Shown: positions 1 through 9,932 of the stretch, in pieces
How the letters are laid out: the number at the start of each line of letters is the position of its first letter
Position numbering within the stretch: position 1 is the stretch's first letter
Assembly (NCBI GenBank): GCA_030272585.1
Contig: BSYQ01000016.1
Location: 186,001 to 250,000 of the forward strand
DNA length: 64,000 bases
Origin: Bryopsis sp. KO-2023
Lineage: Eukaryota > Chlorophyta > Ulvophyceae > Bryopsidales > Bryopsidaceae
Reading direction: 5' to 3'
Notes under the pieces: generated by a model
Database searches by the model: none
Told to the model about the DNA's origin: nothing
What the model saw: the letters and a program-made list of their open reading frames with translations, nothing else
Made by a program: the position numbers and the translations under genes

Positions 1-120
1 CAACAAAAATTAATCCAGAATTTTCTCCACATAGACTGATACACAGTGACCAAAATAATGTGATAGCTTTCCTTTTCCACAAAAACTTGTTGGAACAAAT
101 TAACGTGTTTTTTTGTCTAG

Positions 121-1965
121 GTTTTTGGATGACCAGAATCGGAGGAAAGCTCAGGATGACGAGCTGTACAGAGGGCTTTCTGAACAAATGCAATTTTTGG
201 CGAACCAGAAAAAGCAGCAAGAGGAAGAGGGCAAAAAAGAGAGCCAGAAATTGACCAAGCTTTGGGAAAACATGGAGGAGGAAAAACGGAAAGAAGCTCT
301 GGCCGATCTGGAGCAAAGGAAGAAATTGGCAAAAGATGTGAAACAATTCAATGAAATGAAGCAGGAAGAATTGAGGGAAGCGGCACAGAAAGAAAGGTGA
401 GGTCTTTTTTTTTCATTATTTTATTCCTTTTTTCGACTTCACTTTTTCACAATATCTGATTTTTATTATCACTTTTGTCATCTTTTTCTTAACTTGCAAA
501 ATGTGAAAATATAGCCATTGATACCCTCATTATTCTTGAAACATCCAAAAGAAGCTCCGATCGTCTAGTGTACATCTGGATCAAGGTCTTCCCCCCCCCT
601 CCCCCGAAAAATTACAGGTCAAATTATATGCATGCTCAGGAAAAAAATTTGTTGAATTTCAGGAGTACTTTGTACTTTTGTGTGGTTTTTTGGGGGTGAT
701 TTTTGGTTTAAAAATGAACAGAGATCTGGAATCCGAATACTTGAGACAAGCACTAGAACTGGAGGCTCAAGCGGAAGCCAAATCCAAAGAATTGAAAGAT
801 AAGCTCAAAACCGAAATGGTGGAGCATCGAACGCATCTCAAGAATCAGCTCAGCAGGGAAAAGGAAGACACGGCAGAGTACGAGGCCAATATCAAGAACG
901 AATACGATCGAATGTGTGGGCGAGAGGATGCCGTGAGGCAGGCACGAGAAAATGCCAGAAACAGGCTGGCTCATGAAGTGCACGAAATGCAACAGCATCA
1001 AATCCAAGAGAAGCTCGCTGGAAGGTGAGCCCGAGAACTCGTCTGGAACGGTTTTTTTTCACCCCATAGTTTCGAGGGGAAATGGAAACGAGCATGTTTT
1101 TCTTTTTCTAGGGGGATGGCAAGAATATACATCTCTGTCACTTGTATTGTGAAACATGTGTGGCAATTCTGTGTTTGGAAATTTCAACTACTAAGTATCC
1201 CTACGCTTTTTTGATCTATGAACTTGCTCGTGTGAACATTAAATGAACATTAAATGTGACATGAAAGCTTGCCTAAACAAAAAAAAAGCAAAAGCTTTTG
1301 TTGTACCACTTGCAGTTTCTTTTTCGGGTCATAATTCTGCTTAGAGAGACAGAAAAGGGGAAATAAGTGGCTGGTATTGTATGTCAGACATTTGGCGGCT
1401 GAGGAGGCCCACTATGAGAAACAGAGACTTCAAGAGGAGCTTGCACAGATGACTCTCTTGGAGGAGCACCACAAAAACTTGGCAAGAAAAAGTGCTCTCG
1501 AGCATCGTCTGGATTTGGAAGCACAAATAGCCACCAAGGCACAGAGACGAGCTGCTGAGGAACACGACAGAATCGCAGAAATCAAAGTAACTCTTATATG
1601 CAAGGAAATAGTTCTTGAAATAAACACACCTTTTCATATCATCGCTGGAATACTGCCCCACTGGAAAAGCAGAATGTATTGATCCCTAATCAAGAACGAA
1701 GTTGGTGTTGACAAATTACTTTGGAAAAGCAGCCAAGGGGAAAAAGATGCTGCATCAAATTTCCACGCCAACAATTGTTCAGAGCTTCCTAGGATTTGTT
1801 TCAAGTTTATGCTCCATCATCCAAGCACCATTTTGAGATTGTTCTTGTTTCATTTCTCAGGCTGCCAAGAAAGCAGAGGCCAGATATGCACAAAAAATTG
1901 AAGAGGCCTTGAGAACCCAGCCCCCAGCTTGGCATGGAAGAAAGAAAGTCGAGTGGTTCCATTAA
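121..1965 (+). CDS. Coiled-coil protein, probably axonemal (TPH/CFAP-like), 3' part
   Basis: Four exons are visible: 121-396, 722-1024, 1388-1586 and 1861-1965, all with GT-AG borders and compatible phases; the 5' end lies outside the window. The encoded 294 or so residues are almost entirely charged alpha-helix rich in E, K, Q and R, with no glycine- or proline-rich break until the tail. The C-terminus ends in PPAWHGRKKVEWFH. This composition, with short runs such as EEKRKEALADLEQRKK, is what the trichohyalin-plectin-homology (TPH) group of ciliary microtubule inner proteins (CFAP53, MNS1, CFAP45 types) looks like. The family call is inference from style rather than from a unique motif. Another long coiled-coil protein of the cytoskeleton is possible. 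RIB43A was considered and does not fit well. Confidence 0.6.
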
Positions 1966-2688
1966 AGATAAAAACACTGTTGGCTTTTTTTATCATTTTT
2001 GTTCCAGTGCTCTCTAAGGCCCAGACCATTCGCCAAGTTGACCTGAAAGTACTCTGTGCGGGGGCACTCTATTTTTGTATTGCTTGCAAGAATTCAAGAT
2101 GTATTAAAGGATGTTGACAGTGTGGGAAGAGAGGAGGGAATATGTATTTTCAAAACAAAGCTTGTCCCGAATGGATGAGGAAATAGTGTAGTATTCTGGT
2201 TGGCACACAGTGCCAACATTGAAGTCCACATGATCTCAGAGCCCTGTTTATGAAAAGGGCGACATTGAGACCATCTTAAGTGGACCTATATCAGTGTAAC
2301 GAGCCTTGACAGACCTGAGAGATGTTTGTCTTCTGGCCTCTTTTCGGCCAAAAGACTCTTGATGTGCTGTGTTGTTTTCTACTTGCATGTGCTGCTATGG
2401 GGAGAGATGGGGGGGGCAGTTTGGGCGGGGGCAGTATTGTCATATCTCTACGATTCTGAAAAAGAACACCATGGGCCCACGTCGTGAACCTCGAATCGTA
2501 CAGCGCCCGCCACGGGACCAGCTTCGAACTTCGGCATCGTTCAGTCAAAACGCGCGCACATTGGCTTGAGCACAGCCAAACACACATGAAGAGAAAACGC
2601 AAGCTTCGATTTGACGATAGGTCCAACCGCCAGAAACCGCTTTATTCAAACCTGTGGAAAGTCAACGCCGCCAGCATATCGGTTGACG
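1966..2688. other. Intergenic spacer
   Basis: No convincing exon is seen. It contains the 3' flank of the coiled-coil gene, a short G-run near 2410, and the promoter side of the serine-rich gene. Short open frames at 2369-2569 and 2484-2726 have no family features and are in different frames from the downstream gene. Confidence 0.5.
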
Positions 2689-5502
2689 ATGAAAAAGTGG
2701 AGCCCCTCTTTGGAGGAAGACTATGAACCTCCAGGATATCAAAAGCGACTGTTGGAGTTTCGCGCCAGAACCAATTCTTTTGGTCGTAAGAGGGACACAT
2801 GGCTTTCAGCGAACGCCTCCTGCAGCGACGAGGCCTCTCCAAGTATTCTCGCTGAAACTCGCAGTAGCAAAGCACATACAGCTCGCTCACGGAAGTTGTC
2901 TGTAAGGAATTGGACGTCGCAATGGGTGGCAGACCAATTGTCAGGCGTCATCTCGAGAAGTTCGTCGTGCAACTCGCCGCCACAGTCGCCAAACCCGAGT
3001 GAAACTGCTGGTCAGCAGTCGAGCAAGAATGGAAGCGTCAAGAAAGCTCGAAGTTTACGTGCTGGGTCATCTGCGCTCGATAGACACATCAGAAATGTTT
3101 TGCGGGTGTCGGAGAGCGACTCTTCGTCCACAAGCTACTCCGCAGACGGGGGATACAGGCGCAACTCCGTCGTCACAGATAGCCCGGAAAGAAAAAAAGC
3201 ATTAGCAGCAGCTCTCAGCTTGTCTTCAGGTAGTCTGACAAGTTCTTTTGGGGGAAGAGAAGGTTTGGGACTGAGTTCCCGCCAAAAGGCTGGGCTGCTT
3301 CTTCGCAGCTCTTCGAGCGACTCCAGTACTTCAAGCAAGCAATCCTATCGATTATCGAAATCTATTGATTGTGGACGCTCAAAAGATAGTACTGCTACCC
3401 GCCGATCAGGGCCATCACAGCCAAGCAGTAGGGCTGGAGAGCACAAACGCACGTCGTTTGTATCGGAAGAGCAAGAAAAACTGCTGTCCTCTCGAGCTCG
3501 CAAAGTGTCTATAAACAAAAAGAGCCTAGATAATGGCCGGAGGTCTGGATCAACTCCTGGAAACCGGAGCAGCAGGGCGAGCAGTGGCGATTTCTCGGGC
3601 ATTCGTAACACGGGAAAGCTGACTGACTTCAAAACAGAGCTGCGGTACCTAGCCGAGACGCTTTACAATACCCCCCGCTCTCCTAGACAAGTGGCAAAGC
3701 TCCCAGTTGAGGTTCAAGAGGCCCCCAATGATCAACTCGCGGACTCCCTGGATGCTGTACTTGGTGACTTGAACATATTCGTCGCACAGATTTCCAGTGA
3801 GCTGGAAGCTTTTCGTAAAGAGAAACGGGAGTGGCACGAAGCCCAAGGACGCCATCGGAGCGACGAAATCAGAGCAAAATGGAAAGGATTCACCGAAGCT
3901 CTGCTCAAGAAGGCGAAATCAATGAGTTTGCAAATGTCTCAATCGAATGACTGGTGGAGTGCCATGGTGGTCAAGGCTATGGATGCTAAAAAGATCATGA
4001 AGCCAATCGGCGCAGAGGAAAAAATGTCTGATACACCAGCAAGCGACGAGAATCTGTCAGACAAAAGTTCTGACGACGAGGCCTCACCCTGTAACACGCC
4101 GCCACTTCCCTGGGGTAGATTTGCTAGAGAGCTCCTCTCACACGATGGGGCTTCAACAAACGTTGAGCAAAAGGGTCCAAACAGCATCGCAAGCCAGAGC
4201 TCCAGCATTCAACCCAGTCACCTTTCCAGAAAGATTGAGCAGCTGGAATTAGAGAAAGGGGACGATGTAAGCGAGGACACCTCGCCTCCACCAACGCCAT
4301 CAAGATCATTGAAGACCGTATCATTCGGAGATACGCTTGAAACGGAAGATAACTCACCGCAGGTACTCAGCACAGTGGAGAGGAGTATTGAACGCGAGAT
4401 TGTCAGAGGGCGTGACACAAACTCTTATCCAGCCCCTTCGCAGTCAGTTCTGCCATCAAACCCCCCAGCCATCCCTCCGACTCAATCTCCAGAGGTGACA
4501 GAACCCAGGCCTGATGTGCTTCCTCCCGTGAAACCTGAAGAATCTGAAAACACACCAATGGTGGAGCAAGAAGACGTGGCAGTCTCAGCTGTTAGGACAA
4601 ATGGCGGCGCCCAAGAACGCGCCGAAGTCCACGTACCCGAGCCGCATACCAGCGAAGTAGTGCCCTCTACTCCTGTCTCTGTACCTTCCACCCCACGTCG
4701 AATACAAAAGGCAAAGAAACCGGACAGAAGCATTGTCGAAAGAGCATTAAAACGGCAACAGGAACGCGAGAAGGAAGCCTTGATGGCCAGGGGCGCCATT
4801 CAGACTGTGCAGCAGGACGCATCTGTGCGTCGTGTGAGGAGCAAAGCTAGGTCTTCTTCAAAGCCACAGAAAACAGAAGATCGTAAGCCAGTGAAGTCCT
4901 CAATACCAGTCGCAATAGGAGGACCTTCAACAAGAAATATGGAGGTCGAAGCTTCAACATCATCTATTCCAAAAGCATCCTCGACCAAGCAAGCAAGCTC
5001 TCGAGATGGAGAAGCACCAGGCCTCGATTTAAAACCCCGCGAATTTAAGGAATCCATTGATATCGCGAAAGATAGGGGTGTTCTGCCTGCAGGACAAAAA
5101 AAGAAGAAGCAAGCACCAAAGTATATACAGTTAGATGGTGCGGAGGAACAGAATTCCGCCAAAACTTACTGGCAGATGATTGCGGGTTCCGGAATGAAAC
5201 AATTGCTGGCTTTGGGAAAGGCAGATCAAAACTCTCAGACATCTCCCCGTCCTTCCAAAGCCCCAGTAAAGAGAGAGAAGGACACCACCGATAAAACCCT
5301 TTCTCGAAGCTCACATCGTGCAGGAACGCAGTCAGACTGGGATGCTCGATACGAGAGTTGGTCGGAGGATGAAGGGAGCAGCAAAGATTCGCTATCTATT
5401 GATGATTTCTTTGGTGTTAAAGGAAGACAGGGCCAAGTATCAGGAAAAGGGAAGCTCCAGCGCCACAAGGCACCAGGAGGCAAGCCACAACGCCGGCGCT
5501 AA
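2689..5502 (+). CDS. Large serine-rich, mostly disordered orphan protein
   Basis: One open frame gives 937 residues from the first in-frame ATG (2689). The frame itself is open from about 2611 without an ATG, so an upstream exon is possible. The protein is basic and very rich in S, with many R-S and S-P pairs, and is low in hydrophobic residues. A single predicted helical segment of about 70 residues sits near the middle (encoded around 3730-3990), with a coiled-coil-like stretch SSELEAFRKEKREWHEAQ. A second charged block near 4700-4800 (RALKRQQEREKEALMARG) is also helical. No enzyme or binding domain is recognised. Such composition is common in microtubule- or RNA-associated scaffolds, but no function should be assigned. 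A possible alternative 3' end is described among the findings. Confidence 0.75.
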   Translation: MKKWSPSLEEDYEPPGYQKRLLEFRARTNSFGRKRDTWLSANASCSDEASPSILAETRSSKAHTARSRKLSVRNWTSQWVADQLSGVISRSSSCNSPPQSPNPSETAGQQSSKNGSVKKARSLRAGSSALDRHIRNVLRVSESDSSSTSYSADGGYRRNSVVTDSPERKKALAAALSLSSGSLTSSFGGREGLGLSSRQKAGLLLRSSSSDSSTSSKQSYRLSKSIDCGRSKDSTATRRSGPSQPSSRAGEHKRTSFVSEEQEKLLSSRARKVSINKKSLDNGRRSGSTPGNRSSRASSGDFSGIRNTGKLTDFKTELRYLAETLYNTPRSPRQVAKLPVEVQEAPNDQLADSLDAVLGDLNIFVAQISSELEAFRKEKREWHEAQGRHRSDEIRAKWKGFTEALLKKAKSMSLQMSQSNDWWSAMVVKAMDAKKIMKPIGAEEKMSDTPASDENLSDKSSDDEASPCNTPPLPWGRFARELLSHDGASTNVEQKGPNSIASQSSSIQPSHLSRKIEQLELEKGDDVSEDTSPPPTPSRSLKTVSFGDTLETEDNSPQVLSTVERSIEREIVRGRDTNSYPAPSQSVLPSNPPAIPPTQSPEVTEPRPDVLPPVKPEESENTPMVEQEDVAVSAVRTNGGAQERAEVHVPEPHTSEVVPSTPVSVPSTPRRIQKAKKPDRSIVERALKRQQEREKEALMARGAIQTVQQDASVRRVRSKARSSSKPQKTEDRKPVKSSIPVAIGGPSTRNMEVEASTSSIPKASSTKQASSRDGEAPGLDLKPREFKESIDIAKDRGVLPAGQKKKKQAPKYIQLDGAEEQNSAKTYWQMIAGSGMKQLLALGKADQNSQTSPRPSKAPVKREKDTTDKTLSRSSHRAGTQSDWDARYESWSEDEGSSKDSLSIDDFFGVKGRQGQVSGKGKLQRHKAPGGKPQRRR

Positions 5503-5692
5503 GGATGGTAACCGCAACATGATTGAACAAGTCACGAAGGAACAGAGGGAATGCAGCGTTGGGGAGTTCAATACTGAACTGAGAAAATTCATCAAAGAGA
5601 TGTCTGCTGTGAATATGAGGGATAAGTATTTGACATCAATAGACAGAGTAGCAGTGGTCTGGACAAAGTACCTGACCCCCATTTCCGAGTAA

Positions 5693-6496
5693 ACGCCAAT
5701 TCGGGGGCATGTCTGTGGCTCGTTTTTATCTTGTCCTTGCAAACAACTGTCTGGGATCACTGGTATCACAAGTTAGACGGCAAGGAGTTGTGCAGAGCTC
5801 AGATCTTGATGGAAGGCAATTTCTGAATTTTTTTTAGATTTTCAGAATTAAATCTGGCAAGAGTACTACCTGTCCAGAATTTTGAGGGAGACAGATGTTT
5901 AAGCATTACTGATACAATTTATTTTTTAATAGTCATAACCAGGACCCATTCGAGTAGAGAGTTGGACTGTTGTGGGCCCCTTTCATCAGTATGTATTGGA
6001 TGGATTCTTGAAGCATCATGGCTATGTAATACAATTGAGAAGTAGAAAAAGTGACCACAAGTTGGAAAGATGTTCTTTTTGGGCTGAAGCTAAGGGATTT
6101 GAACGAAATATGGATGCTGGGGTTTAGGGATAGGGAAAACAGATGAGTGCAACTCAAATCCAAGTTCAAGGCCCAACCCCAACAGCCCACTCAGTTCAGC
6201 AAGAACAAATCAACTTGATCAATGTCCCAGTCCTCCGATTTTTTTTCCACATTTTTTTTTCCACCGCTGGTTTGACAGCTACTGCCATTGATGTGGACTT
6301 GCCCTTCAGTCTCCTCAATGCTGCAAGGTGGCACCCCCAGCCAAACTACTTATGCTCAACTCCAGCCCCTTTCCACCAAGAAAGAAAAAGTTTTGCAGAT
6401 AGAATTAACTGTCTTGAACGACTACAGTGTTTTTTCATCACTGGTTGCAACCAATTCCTTTTTTCGGAAGAAGACTTGAGCAAAGAAACGGTCGAA
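5693..6496. other. Spacer with the promoter side of the Cys-rich gene
   Basis: The region is AT-rich with short T-runs. No coherent exon was found. The open frame at 6143-6625 ends by reading into the signal-peptide exon of the next gene and lacks other support upstream. Confidence 0.5.
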
Positions 6497-8079
6497 ATGA
6501 ATTTCTCTTTGGCAGCTGTTCTTGTTCTTGCTGTGTCTGCTGTAGCGGTTGATGCGGGTGAGTTGAAAATGCACCCGCCGACGCGCTGCTTCTGTTTAAC
6601 TGTTTGCGTTTGGGCTGAGCGCTAAAGAGTCCTGATTCGTCTTTTCAGATCGACGTTTGCTGGGGAGCTATGGCAACAACTGCGGTGAGCGTTGGCGGCG
6701 GCGCTGCTTGATCGGATTCATGTCGATCCCATTGGATCGCTGAACTTGTGTTGGGGTGTTTGGTGCAGAGCCCAAGTGCGATACCACCTACGTAGACAAA
6801 TGCCATGACGTGCCTGTGGAGAAGTGCGAGGATGTTCCAGTCGAAAGCTGCCAGGAATCCCTAGCAGAGGAGTGCAAAAAAATTCCTTTCGAGAAGTGCC
6901 ATCCAGAGACAAAGAAGGAGTGCCACAAGGTGCCGGAAAAGGTAGTACTCAGGTTTTTATGGTGGCTTTGTGCTGTGCCTGGTATGATCGGAACGAATTC
7001 TTGCGAGTTTTGTTTTGCCTTTATGCGATGCGATTCGATTTGCTTGGGTGTGGTCCAGGTTTGTAAAAAGGTCAAGAAAGAGGACTGCAAGAGAACTCCG
7101 CATCAAAGCTGCGAGCACGTGCCACATCAGGTTTGCGAGCAGGTGCCCCATAGGGTCTGCAAGAAGGGATCAGAGAAGAAGTGCTGGCCTGGAAAGAAGG
7201 TGACCGCCGCCCTTTAGACAAGCTTGTCTTGCAACTGTTTATACCATGTCCACAAACAAATGTCTGAATACCATGTTCTGGTATTCAGACATTTTACAGA
7301 AGTGTGTAAAATAAGGTTATTTCTTGAAAATTATGAGACTTAAAGGCCTGGCCTTTTTCGGGGTTGATGCCAGGTTTGTGACGGCTATGGGAAGTGCCAT
7401 ACAACAGCACAAATCTGCAAGCAGGTGCCAACTGTGGATTGCCATGATGAATACAAGGAGCAGTGCGAGACCGAGTACAAACAAGACTGCCATACCACCT
7501 ATTCTGAGCAATGCACTCCCTCCTCTGATGATATCTGCAAAACGGTAAAGCCTGTTGCGCATGGTGCCACTGTTGTGAAATTGTCTTTTTTTTTTATATA
7601 TATATGTCCTGCACAGATTTCAAAAGGACTTGCCACCCCCCGGCCCTACCCCCCCCCCCCAAAAAAAAAACCAAAAACAAAAACAACACCAGTAGAGAAA
7701 CATAAAACAAAGAGTTTTATTTTATTTTTTATTTTTTTTGAACATGTGCAGCTGTTGGTTTTCCTCACATTAAAAATGTTGAAATCATTTTAAAAATCAT
7801 TTTTCTACATAGGTCCAAAAGGACGTGTGTGAAGATGTCACCAAGGATGTTTGCAACACGCATTACAAAGATGAATGCAAGAAGGTGTCCAAACCTGTCT
7901 GCAAAACTACTTATGAGAAAAATTGCTATGAGGCCCTTGAGAAGAAGTGTGAGACCGTGCCAGTCGAAAAGTGTGACGAATCACATTGCTCTCATGACAC
8001 CATCAAGATTCAAAAATCGCACTCTTCCAGTGGGTCCTCTGCTGGTAGCAAAGTTCAGATCTCTGCATCCCTCGGTTAG
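6497..8079 (+). CDS. Secreted cysteine-repeat protein (C-x7-C type repeats)
   Basis: Six exons (6497-6557, 6649-6684, 6769-6941, 7059-7199, 7374-7544, 7813-8079) join in phase to 282 residues. Residues 1-20 form a clear signal peptide (MNFSLAAVLVLAVSAVAVDA). The rest is a regular series of short units in which cysteines recur about every 8 residues, such as KCHDVPVEKCEDVPVESC, with VP or VE before many cysteines and charged residues between. There are no membrane segments after the signal, and a Ser/Gly-rich tail follows the last cysteines. This suggests an extracellular, disulphide-rich structural protein, for example of a wall, scale or flagellar surface layer, but that is inference. A stop follows soon after exon 4 (7218), so a shorter form ending there by intron retention is possible. 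No named family is recognised. Confidence 0.8.
7258..7294. repeat. Perfect 16-bp hairpin inside an intron
   Basis: Positions 7258-7273 and 7279-7294 are exact inverted copies (arm AAATGTCTGAATACCA) around a 5-base loop. It lies in the fourth intron of the Cys-rich gene, between the possible early stop at 7218 and the next acceptor. Confidence 0.85.
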
Positions 8080-9932
8080 AGGTTGCACCTTTTAATGGTG
8101 CACTATAGCAGAATATCTTCTTTTTTGAACTTCTTTGCTGAAACCTAATTTCAGCATAGTCTTTTTTGGTTAGAGAATGTGAAGCAATTTATCAAGCTGA
8201 GTGATTTGATTCAAATACCTTAAGTTAAAGTGATTTGATTGAAATATGTGGAATGGAAGTGCAGTTGATCTCGATTGAGGTACTTTCCGCACTCTTTTAA
8301 GAAAAAGTTAAAATGAGTGATTGGTGTACTTGAACTCCTCCCCCATGTTATCTCCACAACGGTGTGGTGGGGTGCAGTGATCTGTATGGTGTCTGTTCAA
8401 TTCTTTCACCCAGTCTGCCATAAATATTTCTTCAAAGTTCCCCCCAGCAAGTGTCATGAGTGAATGTACAAAAGGAGCACCCTACCTGGCTGGTTCAAAC
8501 CTACTCCATCACAAAATCGACTCCGTTTTTCATCTTTGGGGGGAGTTTTGCCGCCACCTGACGACCGCTCCAGACCAAAGATTGAAGGAGCCTTGCAATT
8601 CAATTTTCTGAATCAAAACTGAAACACTCGTGGAATCAGGGAACTGCACCCAAGCGTCGAGAGACGATATCTGAACACCTGGGGCGGGAGGGAGGGGGTT
8701 GAAGCGGAAACCGCTTGATGCCATTGTGATCACGTGCACCCTGCAGGGAATGTCAAGGTGGGCCTTGGCCTCGGTCTGGCTCGCTTCGTCTCTCTTCCGA
8801 AAAAAAGGGGGTGGGGTCGCACGTGGCTTGGGGACCATCCACTCCCACGAAAACGGTTGACAACAAAAGATCGTGGCACATGTGCCACGAAGGAATTTCG
8901 AAAAAAAGACAAAAACGAAAAGCATGCACTTTGGGTACTTTGGGTACCCACCGGTGGCACCTTGGCACACCTTGAATCCGGTCAAGAGATTGCGGAGAAT
9001 GAAGTCAAGCGCGAAACAAAACAAGAGGTCTTTGGGGATTGCCATTTTGCTGAGGGTTTTCTCCCAGATTTTTTTCCTCTCCTCTTCTGGTTTGTTTTTC
9101 TTTTTTTTCATTCAGAGGCAATTTCTTGGAAACATGGGGTTTCTATTTTGGGATTGCCATATTGCTGAGGTGTTTTCCACACAATTTTTCCCTCTATTGT
9201 ATTCTTTTTCAAGGACTTTCCAAAGGCTGTGGTGCGATAATTCGCACTGTAAATGACAGCACGGTTTTGCAGTTTTTAGAGATCACGGGTTGGTTTGGGC
9301 AGGCTCCATGCTGTGACATGGAAACCCTGTGGACCCATCCAGGCTGGCCTCGAGACCTCAACACGAAAATTTGTTTTGTTTCTTGACAAAAGATGCATCC
9401 ATGGTGGCCACAGGAAAGCACACCACGACAAAAGATTCTGTCCAGCAATACTTGGGGCCACAAAGGGCCAAGCCGTTTCAAAGATTTTAAATGGGCCACA
9501 TCCACTTGAAGTTTGTTAGGACTAGAGCCAAATCCAAGAAACCAATCGGCGATTCCACAAGAAACGGCCAAATTCAGGGCAACTTTTTGGCCAGCAAAAT
9601 TAGCCCCATCGCCTCCCCTAATTTTCGAACAGAAACATTAGCAATGCTCAAAATGATTACAAAATTATTTTCGCATATCCACCTTCCAGACACGCAAAAA
9701 TCTGCAAATCATTGTCAGTGTTTCTGGCACGAGGAAAAACCATCGCCAAAAAAACAACAAAAAAACCAAACACGCTCCCCGGGAAATTTCTTTCGCAGCG
9801 CTTCCCACCGACGATTTTCCGACCCGACTGTTATCGACCTTCGTCAGTTTTGTCTTCCGCGCCTTCATACTAGCCAGTGGAGCTTGATTCTCGGCGGCGG
9901 GTTGCGTTCGTTCCTCCGCGGTCTCGAGTGCC
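8080..9932. other. Long spacer upstream of the PECT gene
   Basis: No exon could be supported on either strand in this 1.85-kb stretch. Open frames present (for example 8530-9111 on minus, 8734-9168 on plus) are low-complexity and show no domain. It contains a 20-base perfect palindrome (8871-8890) and a diverged direct repeat of about 46 bases (9034-9080 and 9149-9194). The last 150 bases before 9933 are presumably the PECT promoter and leader. Confidence 0.5.
8871..8890. repeat. 20-bp perfect palindrome
   Basis: The sequence TCGTGGCACATGTGCCACGA equals its own reverse complement. Its core CACATGTGCCACG recurs near 29584. Confidence 0.85.

Noticed and set aside
8530-9111. 193-residue minus-strand frame
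   Set aside because: Composition driven by T/A runs, no domain, no splice partners.
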